Shown: in pieces, positions 6,824 through 7,027 of the stretch
Layout: each line of letters opens with the position of its first letter
Position numbering within the stretch: position 1 is the stretch's first letter
Source of the DNA: an uncultured Muribaculaceae bacterium
GTDB lineage: Bacteria > Bacteroidota > Bacteroidia > Bacteroidales > Muribaculaceae
Length of the DNA: 7,027 nucleotides
Assembly (NCBI GenBank): GCA_905209725.1
Contig: CAJLTZ010000103.1
Coordinates: 1-7,027 of the forward strand
Reading direction: 5' to 3'
Position numbers and translations under genes: made by a program
Notes under the pieces: model-generated
Database searches by the model: none
Told to the model about the DNA's origin: nothing
The model's input: only the letters and a program-made list of their open reading frames with translations

Positions 6824-7027
6824 ATGGAGCGAAACACTTCCATTTCCATCCTTAAGGCGCTTGGCATCATCTTCGTGGTGGCAGGCCACGCCGAACCGCC
6901 GGACCTCATCTCCAATTTCATCTATATCTTCCATATGCCGCTCTTCTTTATGGCGGCGGGGTATTTCTTCAGCCAGCGAAACCTCGACGACCCCTGGAAG
7001 TTCTGCACAAGGAGAGTGAAGGGCCTA
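6824..7027 (+). CDS. Membrane acyltransferase 3 family protein, N-terminal part
   Basis: Only the first 68 codons are inside the window and the frame stays open to the end. The start reads MERNTSISILKALGIIFVV and continues with AGHAEPP, then FIYIFHMPLFFMAAGYFF (about 32-49). This is the N-terminal signature of the acyltransferase 3 (OafA/NodX-like) family: a first transmembrane helix ending in a conserved Gly-His (H22), then a helix with His in FHMPLFF (H37). Such polytopic inner-membrane enzymes move acyl groups, often acetyl, onto sugars of surface polysaccharides, lipopolysaccharide or other envelope molecules. The gene begins 13 bases after the protease stop on the same strand with no terminator between, so co-transcription is likely. 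The acyl acceptor cannot be inferred from this fragment. Confidence 0.85.
   Translation, partial: MERNTSISILKALGIIFVVAGHAEPPDLISNFIYIFHMPLFFMAAGYFFSQRNLDDPWKFCTRRVKGL

Noticed and set aside
6244..6921. A 225-codon open frame antisense to the protease C-terminus and acyltransferase start
   Set aside because: It has no coherent domain and is opposed by two strongly supported genes on the plus strand.
1..7027. CRISPR array, tRNA, insertion sequence, phage or defence island
   Set aside because: I found no regularly spaced repeats, cloverleaf tRNA, transposase or integrase motifs. The helicase has the full UvrD/PcrA layout with no nuclease or defence-domain fusion.

Overview
The window looks like chromosomal DNA from a Bacteroidales bacterium, probably a gut member such as Muribaculaceae. 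The order-level call rests on three signs. There is a near-ideal Bacteroidetes promoter (TTTG, 20 nt, TAnnTTTG) upstream of the sensor gene. There is a secreted subtilisin with a type IX secretion-like C-terminal sorting domain. There is also a periplasmic helical-repeat/one-TM/histidine-kinase architecture typical of the phylum, and the gene starts lack Shine-Dalgarno sequences. The family-level call is inference only.

Layout, left to right. Positions 1-337 hold no convincing gene: an AT-rich stretch (1-142) is followed by a GC-rich, strongly folded element (143-300) closed by imperfect terminal inverted repeats. Its main hairpin can also serve as the terminator for the leftward operon. A 21-bp near-perfect direct repeat (303-323 and 329-349) duplicates the last codons and stop of the helicase gene.

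Positions 338-4490 carry a leftward two-gene unit: a UvrD/PcrA-type DNA helicase preceded, with one base between stop and start, by a periplasmic-sensor histidine kinase-like protein. The kinase keeps a candidate phosphoacceptor His and the key Asn and Asp of the ATPase domain, but its H-box, N-box, G1 and G2 motifs are eroded. It may be a weak kinase or a pseudokinase. Its promoter lies in the 139-bp divergent spacer, next to two AACGTT-centred sites.

Positions 4630-6810 carry a rightward secreted S8 subtilisin-family protease with an intact catalytic Asp/His/Asn/Ser set, a large insertion between Asn and Ser, and a sorting domain. Thirteen bases later an integral-membrane acyltransferase 3 gene begins and runs off the window end.

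I see no CRISPR array, tRNA, rRNA, phage gene or transposase, and no clear new multi-gene system. The points most worth a second look are the 143-300 element, the eroded kinase coupled to a repair helicase, and the adjacent 21-bp duplication.
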